A stretch of 64,000 nt of DNA from CAWBLP01 sp963721065 (GCA_963721065.1 CAVRHO010000009.1:868001-932000), one strand, 5' to 3'. Positions 1-8,650 are shown, numbered from the stretch's first letter. Notes: generated from the sequence alone by a model not told the origin. Numbers and translations are program-made.

Positions 1-1290
1 CATGATGTCGGCCTTTTCCAGCCGGAACCCCAGAAAACCGGGCGGCGGCGGTGGCGGCGGCGCCTCGCTGCGGAAGCGCATGCTGACCACCTCGACCTGG
101 TCGCCGCGCTTTGCGTCGAAACCGATCGCGCTTTTCACCAGTGTGGTGATTCGCTTCAGCTCTTCCGGAGACCTGGGCTTCCAGACCGGCTTGCCGTCCT
201 TGCCGGGGGTTTCCGTGCCATCCACCATCACCGCCAGGCTGATGCGGGCGATCTGCGGCTGGTCGCGGATCAGCGTTCGGACAGTGCGGCTGATCTCGTA
301 GTTCGTGGTGTCTTCCTGCCGCGATTCCTCCGATCCCGCGCCGGTGTTGCCGGCGTTGGCGTTCGGCAGGTTGTTCTTCACGGTGACGGTGCTGTTCGCC
401 TCGGTGTTCTTGCTCTTCTGGGTGACGCTTTGCTCGCTGCGTGCCACCTTTCCGTCCGGATTGAAGCGCTCGTCCTTTTCGTTGATCCGGTCGAAGTTCA
501 TGCGCACCGACGCTTCGGCGCGCACGTGCCCTTGCCCCAGCGTACGACCCAGCATCTGCTCCACAGCCCGGGACAGGCGCAGTGCGACAGCCTGCTGCAA
601 AGCTTCGCTGGTGGCGGCCTGCCCCAGGGGACCGACCGGCTGGCCGGCACGCGCCAGCAGATCGCCGCGTGTATCGACGATAGCGATATTGTGCGCGCGC
701 AGGCCCGGCACCGCGGCGGCGACGAGGTTCAGGATTGCCTGCACACCCTCCCGGTCCAGCCCCGCGGCACCCGCCATGTCGATCAGCACGCTGGCCTGGG
801 CTTCCTGCTGCTGGCTGGAAAACGGCTCGCGATGCGGCAGCACCAGGTGGACCCGCACCGTGCGCACGCCGTGGATGGCACGAATGGTGCGGTCGAGTTC
901 GCCCTCCAGCGCCCGTGTCTCGTTGATGCGCTGCTGGAAGTCGGTGGCGGCGAAGCTGTCGCTGCGGTCGAACAGCTCGTAGCCGACGGACCCGCCGGAG
1001 GGCAGCCCGTTGCGCGCCAGTGCGACCCGCGCGGCCGGCACCTGGCTGGCGGGGACCAGAATGCGCGCGCCACCGGCCTCCAGCCGGAAGGGGATGTGCT
1101 GGCTCTTGAGCTGTTGCACCATCCGGCCGGAATCCTGCAGGTCCAGGTCGCCGTAGAGCAGCGCCATCCGGCCTGCGTCGTTGCGCAGCGCCAGCAGCGA
1201 CAGCATCACCATCATGCCGATGGTCACCGCGCCCATCGCGGCGAGCCGCATCGGCCCGAGGGCTTTCAGCCCGTCCAGCAAGGGCTTCAT
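1..1290 (-). CDS. fliF: Flagellar M-ring protein FliF (partial, C-terminus beyond window edge)
   Basis: FliF forms the MS ring in the inner membrane on which the flagellar rotor, hook and export gate are built. The visible 430 codons start at an ATG (MKPLLDGLKALGPM) and show one N-terminal membrane helix at about residues 16-36. The conserved ring-building motif follows, with LLYGDL, FRLEAGG, ALARNGLPSGG, GYELFD, FQQRINETRALEGEL and RTVRVHLVLP. The frame runs open through position 1 and ends inside a proline run followed by GFLGFRLEKADIM, so roughly the last quarter of a normal FliF lies outside the window. The other flagellar genes sit 8-13 kb away, so the flagellar locus is interrupted here. 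Confidence 0.95.
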   Translation of the reverse strand, partial: MKPLLDGLKALGPMRLAAMGAVTIGMMVMLSLLALRNDAGRMALLYGDLDLQDSGRMVQQLKSQHIPFRLEAGGARILVPASQVPAARVALARNGLPSGGSVGYELFDRSDSFAATDFQQRINETRALEGELDRTIRAIHGVRTVRVHLVLPHREPFSSQQQEAQASVLIDMAGAAGLDREGVQAILNLVAAAVPGLRAHNIAIVDTRGDLLARAGQPVGPLGQAATSEALQQAVALRLSRAVEQMLGRTLGQGHVRAEASVRMNFDRINEKDERFNPDGKVARSEQSVTQKSKNTEANSTVTVKNNLPNANAGNTGAGSEESRQEDTTNYEISRTVRTLIRDQPQIARISLAVMVDGTETPGKDGKPVWKPRSPEELKRITTLVKSAIGFDAKRGDQVEVVSMRFRSEAPPPPPPPGFLGFRLEKADIM

Positions 1291-1837
1291 CGACCGCCTC
1301 GCTGTGCCTGCTCTGACCCGTGCATAACCACCGATGCGTTGCGTCCGGCGTCCTGCCGTGCCGGGAGACTGACTCGGCGGCCTTACCCGAGGGTTAACGG
1401 CTGGGCAGTTTGTGCCGGGGCAGACGATTTCGATTGGCGCGCTCGCCCAATCGGGGCCCCTGACGGGATCACCCGGGCGAAGCCCTTGCCGTTCTTGCGG
1501 GGTCGCTCCGCCCCAATCGGGCATGAGCAGTCTGTCCCGCCTTGCGCCGGATCGGTGGCGGAAAAAATTTGCAGATCGGAGTCCGCCAGCAACGAAATTT
1601 TCACTTTCGGCAACGAACCGGACCCGGTAGCATGACCGTCACGTGAAGTGAAAGCCTGAGGGGCGGAGCGTCAATGCCGTCCCTGTCGAAAGACGCCCGC
1701 CACCGGTTCGGCGCGTTGCCTTCTCTGCCGCCGCCCGAATTTGTCTTCCACGCCGTGGATTACTTGTTGGGCGATCAACAATGGATCTGTCCTGTTCCGT
1801 CGCCGCCAAGCGGCGTCGTCATGCCGGAGAAGCACGG
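1291..1837. other. Intergenic region between fliF and a PEP-CTERM gene
   Basis: These 547 bases separate two divergently transcribed genes and must hold both promoters. Short open frames occur on both strands but lack ribosome sites and look like by-products of high GC. The stretch before 1838 is less GC-rich than the flagellar side. I see no RNA gene or clear repeat. Confidence 0.4.
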
Positions 1838-2878
1838 ATGTTCGCTCGCAAAGCCTTATACCAGAAGACTGGGATAATACTGGCTGTGATCGCAGGCGTG
1901 ACGCTGGGATTTCGACAAATTGCCAGCGCAGATACGATCACCAACATCGACCTGTCCAGCCAGATCAACGGGAATTGGACCACGGAACCTTACGCCAATA
2001 CCCACGGCTCGCTCATAGCCGCGGCACCCACGGCAGGTAATACCGGAAGCGGCCTGACGTTCGCGAATTATAACGGCGCCTATATCGCCATCGGCCCCGA
2101 TGAGACGCAGGCGAGTCCGCTGACCATTACATTCGGCACGCCAGTCCTGTTAAGCGGCAACACTGCCGTCAATACCCTGATGAACACCTTCTATGGCGTC
2201 AACGGGACGGTGAACGGAACCATTACCTTCACCAATAGTAATTCGGACACCGCAGCATTTTCTTTGGTTGGCGGGCAGACCATTCGCGATTTCAACAACT
2301 ATACCTATGCGAATGATCTTGTCGGTCATAATAGCAACAGCTCGTACGGCGCCGTGACCGCCGTCAACTGGTGGAACGACAGCAGCCAGGGATACGGCCA
2401 GAGACTTGATGCACAAACCTTTGTGCTCCCGTCCTCCTGGGATGGAACCACTCTCGTCAGCATGCAGGTCGCCAACCCATACACGACGACTGCGACCAAT
2501 GACCTCGTCCTGTCGGCCGTTCAGGTCAACGCCCGCACGCCGGTGCCGGAACCGGGGTCACTCGCACTCCTGGGCGTTTCCCTGATTGGCCTGACGGCGG
2601 CACGCCGGCGCGGGCGAACGCCGAGTCTGCGGATAATCTTCTCTTCTGGCGGCGATCTCGGCTATATTCCTCTCTCAATCATCGGCGGGAGGATAAGCCC
2701 ATGTTCGACCTCGATCGCTTCGTCGCCGCCTGCCAGGACGCGCTGGCCTCCGGCGGCAGTTCCGCCGCCGTGCGGGAAGTCATGGCGGAGACGGTGCGCG
2801 ACCCGTCATCCGTGCTGGCCGGGCTGGGAGAGCCGCAGAAGGCCGGCATCAACGTGCTGTTCCGGTCGGACACGCTGA
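1838..2878 (+). CDS. PEP-CTERM sorting domain protein (unusual C-terminal run-on)
   Basis: This is a probable secreted surface protein anchored through the PEP-CTERM/exosortase route. The ATG at 1838 is preceded by a GGAGA ribosome site and opens a signal peptide of about 31 residues ending QIASA. A mature region rich in Asn, Thr, Ser and Gly follows. A sorting tail is clear: PVPEPGSLALLGVSLIGL (PEP motif plus hydrophobic helix), then ARRRGR. Such proteins normally end within a few residues of the Arg cluster. Here the frame stays open for about 85 more codons and overlaps the first 178 bases of the next gene in another frame. A lost stop or an indel just after the Arg cluster is likely. Base composition is less GC-rich than the neighbours. 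No exosortase is visible in the window. Confidence 0.75.
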   Translation: MFARKALYQKTGIILAVIAGVTLGFRQIASADTITNIDLSSQINGNWTTEPYANTHGSLIAAAPTAGNTGSGLTFANYNGAYIAIGPDETQASPLTITFGTPVLLSGNTAVNTLMNTFYGVNGTVNGTITFTNSNSDTAAFSLVGGQTIRDFNNYTYANDLVGHNSNSSYGAVTAVNWWNDSSQGYGQRLDAQTFVLPSSWDGTTLVSMQVANPYTTTATNDLVLSAVQVNARTPVPEPGSLALLGVSLIGLTAARRRGRTPSLRIIFSSGGDLGYIPLSIIGGRISPCSTSIASSPPARTRWPPAAVPPPCGKSWRRRCATRHPCWPGWESRRRPASTCCSGRTR

Positions 2879-3264
2879 CGGTGCTGAACCTGGTGTGGGG
2901 TCCGCATATGACGATCATGCCGCACAACCACAACATGTGGGCGGTGATCGGCCTGTACGGCGGGCGGGAGGACAACATCTTCTGGCGCCGCCTGCCCGAG
3001 GACGCGCGTTGGCCGATCGAGGCCGCGGGGGCGCGCTCCCTGATGCCCGGCGATGCCTGCCCGCTGGGGCCCGACATCATCCACTCGGTCAACAACCCTG
3101 TCGCGAAGCTGACCGGCGCTCTGCACGTGTATGGCGGCGACTTCCTGGTACACCCGCGGCGGGAGTGGGACTGCGACACGCTGCACGAACAGCCCTACGA
3201 CGTGGACCGGGCGCGGCAGTTGTTCGAGGACTCCAACCGGCTGATGCAGCAGCACATGCACTGA
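2701..3264 (+). CDS. Cupin-fold metal enzyme, cysteine dioxygenase-like
   Basis: The 187-residue product belongs to the predicted metal-dependent double-stranded beta-helix enzymes related to cysteine dioxygenase. The metal motif is visible as MPHNHNMWAVIGLYGGRED (H75, H77, E90), with the second His in DIIHSV (H128). A strong GGGAGGA ribosome site lies just before the ATG at 2701, so this start is secure even though the upstream PEP-CTERM frame runs across it. It ends 53 bases before a convergent enoyl-CoA hydratase gene, with a strong hairpin between. The substrate is unknown; a small thiol is the family precedent. Confidence 0.75.
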   Translation: MFDLDRFVAACQDALASGGSSAAVREVMAETVRDPSSVLAGLGEPQKAGINVLFRSDTLTVLNLVWGPHMTIMPHNHNMWAVIGLYGGREDNIFWRRLPEDARWPIEAAGARSLMPGDACPLGPDIIHSVNNPVAKLTGALHVYGGDFLVHPRREWDCDTLHEQPYDVDRARQLFEDSNRLMQQHMH

Positions 3265-3271
3265 GCCCGGA

Positions 3272-3308
3272 CCGTCCGGTCGTGGCCAGGCGGGCCGCGA
3301 CCGGACGG
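3272..3308. terminator. Bidirectional terminator hairpin between convergent genes
   Basis: CCGTCCGGTCG (3272-3282) pairs perfectly with CGACCGGACGG (3298-3308). An inner GGCC/GGCC pair lies inside the loop. The hairpin sits between the stops of two convergent genes, which suits a shared terminator. There is no long T-run on either side. Confidence 0.65.
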
Positions 3309-3316
3309 CCGGTGCG

Positions 3317-4051
3317 TCAGCGCCCGCGGAAGTTCGGCTTGCGCTTCTCCTTGTGGGCGCGAATGCCTTCCTGCAGGTCCTCGCTGTTGCGGACCTGCGC
3401 CAGCGTCTGGCTGACCGCGACCATGTGCTCCACCGGGCCGGTCGGCATCACCTCGGCGCTCAGCCGCTTCAGCGCCCCGACCACCAGCGGCGCCGACTCC
3501 AGAATCTGCTCGGCCATTGCCAGCGCCTCGGCCTCGTGCTGGCCGTTTGGCACGACGCGGTTGACGAACCCCACCTCATAGGCGCGGCTGGCGGGGATCT
3601 TGCTGCACAACAGCATCATCTCCATCGCCAGCTTGTGCGGCATGCGCGACACCAGAGAGCTGATCATGCCGCCGGTGACGCCCAGCTTCGCCTCCGGGTA
3701 GTAGAACACGGTGCTCTCGGTGGAGACCATCAGGTCGCACATCATCACCAGCACGATGCCGCCGCCGACCACCCAGCCCGAGGTCGCGGCGATGATCGGC
3801 TTGTCGGTGCGGAAGCCGACGCCGGGAATGGCGCGCCACAGTTCCGGCAGGTCGCTGACATCGGCGCCGGAGGTGAAGGACCGCTCGCCCACCGCGGACA
3901 GGATGGCGACGCGCTGGTCGGAGGCGTCGAACGCCTGGAAGGCCTGCTGCAGCTCCACGGCGACGGCGCTGCTGATCGCGTTCAGCCGTTCCGGGCGGTT
4001 GATGCGGATGATGGAAACCGCGCCGCGCTGTTCGGTGGTGACGACACTCAT
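3317..4051 (-). CDS. Enoyl-CoA hydratase/isomerase family protein
   Basis: This 244-residue crotonase-fold protein is of normal family length. The start reads INRPERLNAIS. The first oxyanion-hole strand is SFTSGADVSDL. The second is in SGWVVGGGIVLVMMCDLMV. The PEAKLGVTGG segment holds the acidic residue of the hydratase type. It ends in HKEKRKPNFRGR, the usual basic crotonase tail. The exact acyl-CoA substrate cannot be read from sequence. It is convergent with the cupin gene and has no clear operon partner. Confidence 0.85.
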   Translation of the reverse strand: MSVVTTEQRGAVSIIRINRPERLNAISSAVAVELQQAFQAFDASDQRVAILSAVGERSFTSGADVSDLPELWRAIPGVGFRTDKPIIAATSGWVVGGGIVLVMMCDLMVSTESTVFYYPEAKLGVTGGMISSLVSRMPHKLAMEMMLLCSKIPASRAYEVGFVNRVVPNGQHEAEALAMAEQILESAPLVVGALKRLSAEVMPTGPVEHMVAVSQTLAQVRNSEDLQEGIRAHKEKRKPNFRGR

Positions 4052-4250
4052 GGTTCTGTTCGCTCCCTTTGGGGGTGTGGCTGGCCGCCAGCGACCGGAC
4101 GCCGCTGGCGGCAGCGGTCATGATGCGGACCGCGTGAAGGCCCCCGTTCTGCGGGAGCCGTCGCGCTGGAACGGTGCACCGCCGGCGTGACGTCGTAAAT
4201 GCTTGCGGGCCGCGCCGGGGGGCCGGTTGTTGCGCCATGCCGGCCGCGGT

Positions 4251-4330
4251 GATTGTGCCGGAGGACGATCCTGTCAGAGGGCGATTGTGCCCGAGGACGA
4301 TCCTGTCAGAGGGCAATTGTGCCGAGGACC
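4251..4330. repeat. 32-bp direct repeat, about 2.5 copies, in a 467-bp intergenic region
   Basis: Two 32-base copies starting GATTGTGCC and ending TCAGAGGGC occupy 4251-4282 and 4283-4314. They differ at one base. A third partial copy runs to 4330. The array lies in the 4052-4518 gap between divergent genes, about 190 bases before the next ATG. I see nothing else definite in that gap. Confidence 0.8.
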
Positions 4331-4518
4331 GGCCGGAACCCGGCAGCGGGGGCACCGACGGCCGGACCGGATGACCCGGGGCCCTGGTCCGAAGCCCCTC
4401 CGGGACAGCAAAGCCTCTTGCGGGACCGCCACGGGCATCGCCCGCGCCGGTCGCAGCCGTCGTCGCTCATCCGCCAACAGTGCTAACGTGGCGGCCAACA
4501 ACAGGGCGGGAGGAACGC

Positions 4519-5307
4519 ATGACGGAGAACCAGGCGCCGCCAATCGGGGCGGGGTTGCCATACGCCGAGCGGGTGCGTGTGGTGACGACAGACCAGCCGT
4601 TCCGCTGGCTGGTGGCGGGGTGGCAGGATTTTCGCGCGGCGATGGGCGTGAGTGTCGCCTATGGCATGATCGTCGTGGTGGCGGGGCTGGTGCTGACGTT
4701 GCTGCTGGTCGGCGCGGGATTGCTGTACCTGGTGCTGCCGCTGATCGTCGGCTTCATGCTGGTCGGGCCCGCGTTGACCGTGGGGTACTACGAGATCAGC
4801 CGGACCCTGGAAGCCGGACGGCCCGCGAACTTCGTGGCCGCGATCATGGCGTGGCGCGCGAACCCGGGGCCGTTGCTGGGGTTCGGGCTGGCACTGGTCT
4901 GCTTCCTGGTGGTGTGGATGCGGTTCGCGGCGCTGGTGTTCGCGATCTGCTTTCCGTACTCGATGCTGGACGTGCAGGCGATGATGAACGCAACGCTGTT
5001 CACCAGGGCCGGGCTGGTCTTTCTGGCAGTCGGGACGGGGGTGGGCGGCGTAATGGCCGGCATCGCGTTCGCCTTGGGGGCGTTCTCATTGCCCATGCTG
5101 CTGGACCGGAAGGTCGGCGTGCTGGAGGCGCTGGTGACCAGTGTGGTGGCGGTGGTGCTGAACGGCCCGGCCATGGCGGTGTGGGCGGCGCTGGTGGTGC
5201 TGTTCGCGGCGGCGGGTCTGATGCTGGGCTATGTCGGCCTGGCCGTGACGCTGCCGTTGCTGGGGCACGCGACCTGGCACGCGTATCGCGCGGTGATCCG
5301 CTGGTAG
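4519..5307 (+). CDS. DUF2189-type integral membrane protein
   Basis: The product has 262 residues and about six hydrophobic segments in three paired blocks, including YGMIVVVAGLVLTLLLVGAG, ALVCFLVVWMRFAALVFAI and FLAVGTGVGGVMAGIAFALG. The spacing and the N-terminal FRWLVAGWQDFRA fit the DUF2189 family of bacterial inner-membrane proteins, whose function is not known. The ATG at 4519 follows a GGGCGGGAGGAACG ribosome site. An in-frame start 39 bases upstream has no such site. It ends 49 bases before the convergent gluQ. Confidence 0.75.
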   Translation: MTENQAPPIGAGLPYAERVRVVTTDQPFRWLVAGWQDFRAAMGVSVAYGMIVVVAGLVLTLLLVGAGLLYLVLPLIVGFMLVGPALTVGYYEISRTLEAGRPANFVAAIMAWRANPGPLLGFGLALVCFLVVWMRFAALVFAICFPYSMLDVQAMMNATLFTRAGLVFLAVGTGVGGVMAGIAFALGAFSLPMLLDRKVGVLEALVTSVVAVVLNGPAMAVWAALVVLFAAAGLMLGYVGLAVTLPLLGHATWHAYRAVIRW

Positions 5308-5312
5308 CGGCC

Positions 5313-5336
5313 GCGGGCGACGCCGGTGACGCCCGC
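5313..5336. terminator. Terminator-like hairpin between convergent genes
   Basis: GCGGGCG (5313-5319) and CGCCCGC (5330-5336) form a 7-bp stem around a 10-base loop. The hairpin starts 6 bases after the membrane-protein stop and lies 20 bases beyond the gluQ stop. There is no T-run, so its strength is uncertain. Confidence 0.5.
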
Positions 5337-5355
5337 TGCGTGACCGCTGGCGGGT

Positions 5356-6231
5356 TTACGAGGCGGTGGGCTGCGCTTCGCCGGGCAACCCACCTTCGGC
5401 CATCCGGCGCACATCCGCCGGGCTGTGGCCGGCCGCGCGCAGGTCGCGCAGCGTCGCCGCGCGGTCGCGCTTGGCCAGGCGCCGGCCGGCCGCATCGGTC
5501 AGCAGCCCGTGATGCCGGTAGCGCGGCGTGGGCCAGCCCAGCAGGGCCTGCAACAGGCGATGCAGGTGGGTGGCGGGCTTCAGGTCCTCCGCCCGGGTCA
5601 CCAGCGTCACCCCCTGCACCGCGTCGTCGTGGGTGACGCACAGATGGTAGCTGGCCGGCGCATCCTTGCGCGCGAGCACCACGTCGCCGAACTGCTCCGG
5701 CCGGCAGGTCACCATGCCCTCGCCGGTCTCCTCGAAGCACAGCGGACCCGACACCGCAGTCAGTGCGCGTGCCATGTCCAGGCGTAGGGCATGGCGCTCG
5801 CCGGCGGCGATCCGTGCGGCGCGCTGCGGTTCGGGCAGGGCGCGGCAAGTGCCGGGATAGAGCGGGCTGCCGTCGGGCGCATGTGGGGCACTGGCCGACT
5901 GCGCCACCTCCCGCTGGATGTCGGCCCGGGTGCAGAAGCAGGGATACACCAGGCCGCGCGCCGACAGCCCGTCCAGGACCGTCCGGTATTCGGCCAGGTG
6001 CTGCGACTGCACGCGCACCGGCCCGTCCCAGTCCAGGCCAAGCCAGGCCAGGTCCTGCTGGATGGCCGCGGCGTACTCCGGGCGGCAGCGGGCCGGGTCG
6101 ATGTCCTCCAGGCGCAGCAGGAAGCGACCGCCGGCCTCCCGCGCCCGGTGCCAGGCGAACAGCGCCGCATAGGCGTGGCCCAGATGCAGGTAGCCCGTCG
6201 GGCTGGGGGCGAAGCGGGTGACGACACTCAT
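5356..6231 (-). CDS. gluQ: Glutamyl-Q tRNA(Asp) synthetase
   Basis: GluQ-RS activates glutamate without tRNA(Glu) and adds it to the queuosine base of tRNA(Asp). The 291-residue length fits: it is a catalytic domain lacking the anticodon-binding half of GluRS. Visible motifs are RFAPSPTGYLHLGHAYAAL (HIGH-type signature at 16-19), FLLRLEDIDPAR, a zinc-site start CFCTRADI, FGDVVLARKDAPASYHL and RRLAKRD (KMSKS equivalent near 251-256). The gene is divergent from an esterase gene, with 40 bases between their starts. Promoters for both must overlap there. Confidence 0.93.
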   Translation of the reverse strand: MSVVTRFAPSPTGYLHLGHAYAALFAWHRAREAGGRFLLRLEDIDPARCRPEYAAAIQQDLAWLGLDWDGPVRVQSQHLAEYRTVLDGLSARGLVYPCFCTRADIQREVAQSASAPHAPDGSPLYPGTCRALPEPQRAARIAAGERHALRLDMARALTAVSGPLCFEETGEGMVTCRPEQFGDVVLARKDAPASYHLCVTHDDAVQGVTLVTRAEDLKPATHLHRLLQALLGWPTPRYRHHGLLTDAAGRRLAKRDRAATLRDLRAAGHSPADVRRMAEGGLPGEAQPTAS

Positions 6232-6271
6232 ATTGGTGGGGCAGACTATCGCAGCATCAGCGGAGAGCAGA

Positions 6272-6928
6272 ATGCCGCATATCGACGCGCTCTACTGGGG
6301 GCCGGCATCCAAGGGCCAGCCGAAGCAGCTCGTGGTGCTGTGCCACGGCATCGGCGCCGACGCGCACGACCTGTTCGACCTGGCGCCCGCCTGGGGGCCG
6401 GCGGTGCCGGATGCGCTGTTCGCGTCGGTCAACGCACCGGAAGTGCACTACTCCGGCTTCGGCCGCCAGTGGTGGGAGGTGGGCGACCGCCGCCCGGAAG
6501 TGATGGAAGCCGGCGTGCGCCGCGCCGCCGTCGCCCTGAACGACTTCCTGGATGCAGAGCTGGCGCGGCTGGGCCTGCCGACGGATGCCTACGCGCTGAT
6601 GGGGTTCAGCCAGGGGGCGATGACCGTGCTGTTCACCGGCCTGCGGCGCCCGGTCGCGCCGCGCGCCATCCTGGCGTTCTCCGGCGCCCTGCTGGTGCCG
6701 GACGCGCTGGCCGCGGAGATGCGCAACAAGGCGCCGGTGCTGCTGGTGCATGGCGAGGCGGACGGCGTGGTGCCGGCCTTCCGTTCCCGCGATGCCGAAC
6801 AGGCACTGCGGGCCGCCGGGGTGCCGGTGGAGAGCAGCTACGTCCCCGGCCTGGGCCACGGCATCGATGAGTCGGGCCTGGCGATGGGGACGGTGGCCCT
6901 GCAACGGGCCTTCACCGGCATTGCATGA
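6272..6928 (+). CDS. Phospholipase/carboxylesterase family alpha/beta hydrolase
   Basis: This 218-residue serine hydrolase is of the small carboxylesterase type. The oxyanion region is VVLCHGIGADAHD. The nucleophile elbow is MGFSQGAMT. The acid is in HGEADGVVP and the catalytic His in GLGHGID. The ATG at 6272 has a good purine-rich site (CGGAGAGCAGA). An in-frame start 54 bases upstream would fall inside the gluQ coding region. The natural ester substrate is not evident. Confidence 0.85.
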   Translation: MPHIDALYWGPASKGQPKQLVVLCHGIGADAHDLFDLAPAWGPAVPDALFASVNAPEVHYSGFGRQWWEVGDRRPEVMEAGVRRAAVALNDFLDAELARLGLPTDAYALMGFSQGAMTVLFTGLRRPVAPRAILAFSGALLVPDALAAEMRNKAPVLLVHGEADGVVPAFRSRDAEQALRAAGVPVESSYVPGLGHGIDESGLAMGTVALQRAFTGIA

Positions 6929-7074
6929 CAGGAGAGTGAATCCGTGCGCGAAGCGGTTGCGGTGCCCGATTGGCTCTGTCATAAACAATTGGGTTCTCGA
7001 CGGCGCACAATATCTGGCGGGCCGGTGAACAGTGCTCCACCAGAGCTTGCGCGTCGGTCGCGAGGGAGCGCTAC

Positions 7075-7636
7075 GTGCCTGACGGTGGCCAACATTTTCC
7101 GGCTCTTGTCCTGAACGCGGATTTCCGCCCGCTGTCTTATTTTCCGCTGTCGCTGTGGTCCTGGCAGGACGCCGTGAAGGCAGTGTTTCTCGACCGGGTG
7201 TCCGTGCTGAGCGAGTACGACACCGAGGTCCGCTCGCCCAGCCTGAGAATGCGGTTGCCCAGCGTGATCGCGCTGAAGGACTACATCCCCTCGGCGCGGC
7301 GGCCGGCCTTCACCCGGTTCAACGTGTTCCTGCGGGACGCCTTCCACTGCCAGGTACTGCGGGGAGCGGTTCCCGGCGCCGGACCTGACCTTCGATCACG
7401 TGATCCCACGCAGCCGCGGCGGCCGTACGACGTGGGAAAACGTCGTGACCGCTTGCGGTAGCTGCAATCTGCGCAAGGGCTCGCGCCTGCCGCGGGAATG
7501 CCACATGTTCCCGCGTCTGAGCCCGCGCCAGCCGACGACATGGGAATTGCAGGACAACGGGCGGGCATTCCCGCCCAACTACCTGCACCAGAGTTGGCGT
7601 GACTATCTGTACTGGGACACCGAGCTGGAGAGCTGA
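7075..7636 (+). pseudogene. HNH endonuclease (one-base insertion splits the frame)
   Basis: The start is a GTG at 7075 after a GAGGGAG site. Frame 1 gives LVLNADFRPLSYFPLSLWSW and continues to FLRDAFHCQ. It is then lost, while another frame gives TFDHVIPRSRGGRTTWENVV, CGSCNLRKGSRLPRECHMF and PNYLHQSWRDYLYWDTELES. Removing one G at 7353-7354 restores CQYCGERFPAPDLTFDH, and with it the CxxC pair and the HNH core. The repaired length is 186 residues, normal for this short proteobacterial HNH family. The break is probably an assembly error. The biological substrate of this family is unclear. Confidence 0.85.
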
Positions 7637-7655
7637 GCGCCCGCCCGGTCAGCTC
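7630..7655. terminator. Hairpin overlapping the stop codons of two convergent genes
   Basis: GAGCTGA (7630-7636) pairs with TCAGCTC (7649-7655) around a 12-base GC-rich loop. The left arm contains the HNH stop and the right arm the stop of the convergent small gene. It may act as a compact two-way terminator. Confidence 0.45.
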
Positions 7656-7858
7656 CGCAGGCCGGGTGCGGCAGCCATCTGGCTTTCCTGCACGACGCGC
7701 TCGTGGCCGTCCTGCGTATGCTTCACCCGGTACTGGCAGATATTGGCTTCCACCGGAAGGCGGCGGGAAATCGTGTAAACGCCGGGCGGAACATCGCCGG
7801 CGTATTTGTCAACGATCAGGTGGACGCGGTCACCGACCGCGAACTTGTGCGCAATCAT
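7649..7858 (-). CDS. Small conserved hypothetical protein
   Basis: The 69-residue product starts MIAHKFAVGDRVHLIVDKY and continues VPPGVYTISRRLPVEAN with a CQYRVKHTQDGHERVVQE end. The KFAVGDRVHL opening looks like a short SH3-like beta barrel, but I do not recognise a named family. The ATG at 7858 has a strong GGAGGACAGG site. The longer open frame upstream lacks one. It lies 64 bases downstream of the cold-shock gene on the same strand and could be cotranscribed. Confidence 0.65.
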   Translation of the reverse strand: MIAHKFAVGDRVHLIVDKYAGDVPPGVYTISRRLPVEANICQYRVKHTQDGHERVVQESQMAAAPGLRS

Positions 7859-7922
7859 CCTGTCCTCCGGCCTGCGGCGCCCGGCGCCGCACAATGCGAC
7901 GCCGGGATGGTCCGGTCTGGGT

Positions 7923-8126
7923 TCAGGCCTGGAGATTGACCGCGGAGGTCTTCCCCTCACGCCCGCGCTCGAGGTCATAGCTGACCTTCTGACCCTCATT
8001 CAGGCCGCGCAGGCCAGCCCGCTCCACCGCCGAGATGTGCACGAAGACATCCTTCGAGCCATCGTCCGGCTGGATGAAGCCATAGCCCTTCTGGCCGTTG
8101 AACCACTTGACAGTACCTGTCGACAT
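7923..8126 (-). CDS. cspA: Cold-shock domain protein (CspA family)
   Basis: This is a single cold-shock domain of 67 residues that binds single-stranded RNA and DNA. RNP1 is KGYGFIQ and RNP2 is VFVHIS. The opening GTVKWFNGQKGYGF is diagnostic. The start is the ATG at 8126; a GTG one codon upstream is in frame. A long leader (8127-8391) with a hairpin lies upstream, as is common for cold-shock genes. The symbol is by family resemblance only, since genomes of this type carry several copies. Confidence 0.93.
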   Translation of the reverse strand: MSTGTVKWFNGQKGYGFIQPDDGSKDVFVHISAVERAGLRGLNEGQKVSYDLERGREGKTSAVNLQA

Positions 8127-8148
8127 CACGTCACTCCGGTCGGTCGGC

Positions 8149-8167
8149 GACCCGCACGGCGCGGGTC
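8149..8167 (-). promoter_or_regulatory. Hairpin in the leader of the cold-shock gene
   Basis: GACCCGC (8149-8155) and GCGGGTC (8161-8167) make a 7-bp stem with a 5-base loop, 22 bases before the start codon. It could shape the leader RNA and affect translation. This is inference from position and structure only. Confidence 0.35.
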
Positions 8168-8391
8168 GTAATACTTTTCAAAGGGGAACTGCCGGATGCG
8201 ACGGGGTCGCGGCTCTGGGCATGTATGACCCGGGGCGAAAAGTGCCGAAGGCCGGAATATGGGACGCCACGTCCGGATTTCCAACGGCGGGGTGAAGCGC
8301 TTTCCTGCTTGTGATTTCGCACGGAGCTGTGACCGGCAGCGCGGATCCCGTGTCGCTATCATACGGATCGACCAGACTTGAGGGGACCGTC

Positions 8392-8592
8392 GTGCTGCAA
8401 TTTCGCTACTATTGCCTGAATGCGGATGATCGCATCGTGCTGGGAGATCATCTGGCCGCATCCGACCTGGACGCCGCAATTCGCGCGGCATACGAGGCCT
8501 GCCGCGATCACCCGCACTTCCCCTCCAGCCGGATCGAGATCTGGCAGGGCGCGCGCCGGCTTTATACCAGCGGGCACGCGTGTGCCGCGTAA
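8392..8592 (+). CDS. Small hypothetical protein
   Basis: The likely start is a GTG at 8392 preceded by GAGGGGACC. It gives a 66-residue product beginning LQFRYYCLNADDRIVLGDHL and containing DLDAAIRAAYEACR and SRIEIWQGARRLYTSG. The pattern of a short strand, a helix and a final strand pair looks like a real small globular protein. I do not recognise the function. An in-frame ATG at 8311 has no ribosome site. Confidence 0.55.
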   Translation: MLQFRYYCLNADDRIVLGDHLAASDLDAAIRAAYEACRDHPHFPSSRIEIWQGARRLYTSGHACAA

Positions 8593-8650
8593 CCGGAACA
8601 CGCACGCCGCCATTGGTCCGCACGTTGCCACGCGGCGCTCGTGTCCTGCG

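Noticed and set aside
1674..1877. A small gene just ahead of the PEP-CTERM gene.
   Set aside because: It overlaps the well-supported signal peptide start at 1838 in another frame and lacks a ribosome site.
6944..7114. A short frame starting at a GTG after AGGAGAG, between the esterase and HNH genes.
   Set aside because: About 55 codons, no family resemblance, and it overlaps the start of the HNH gene in another frame.
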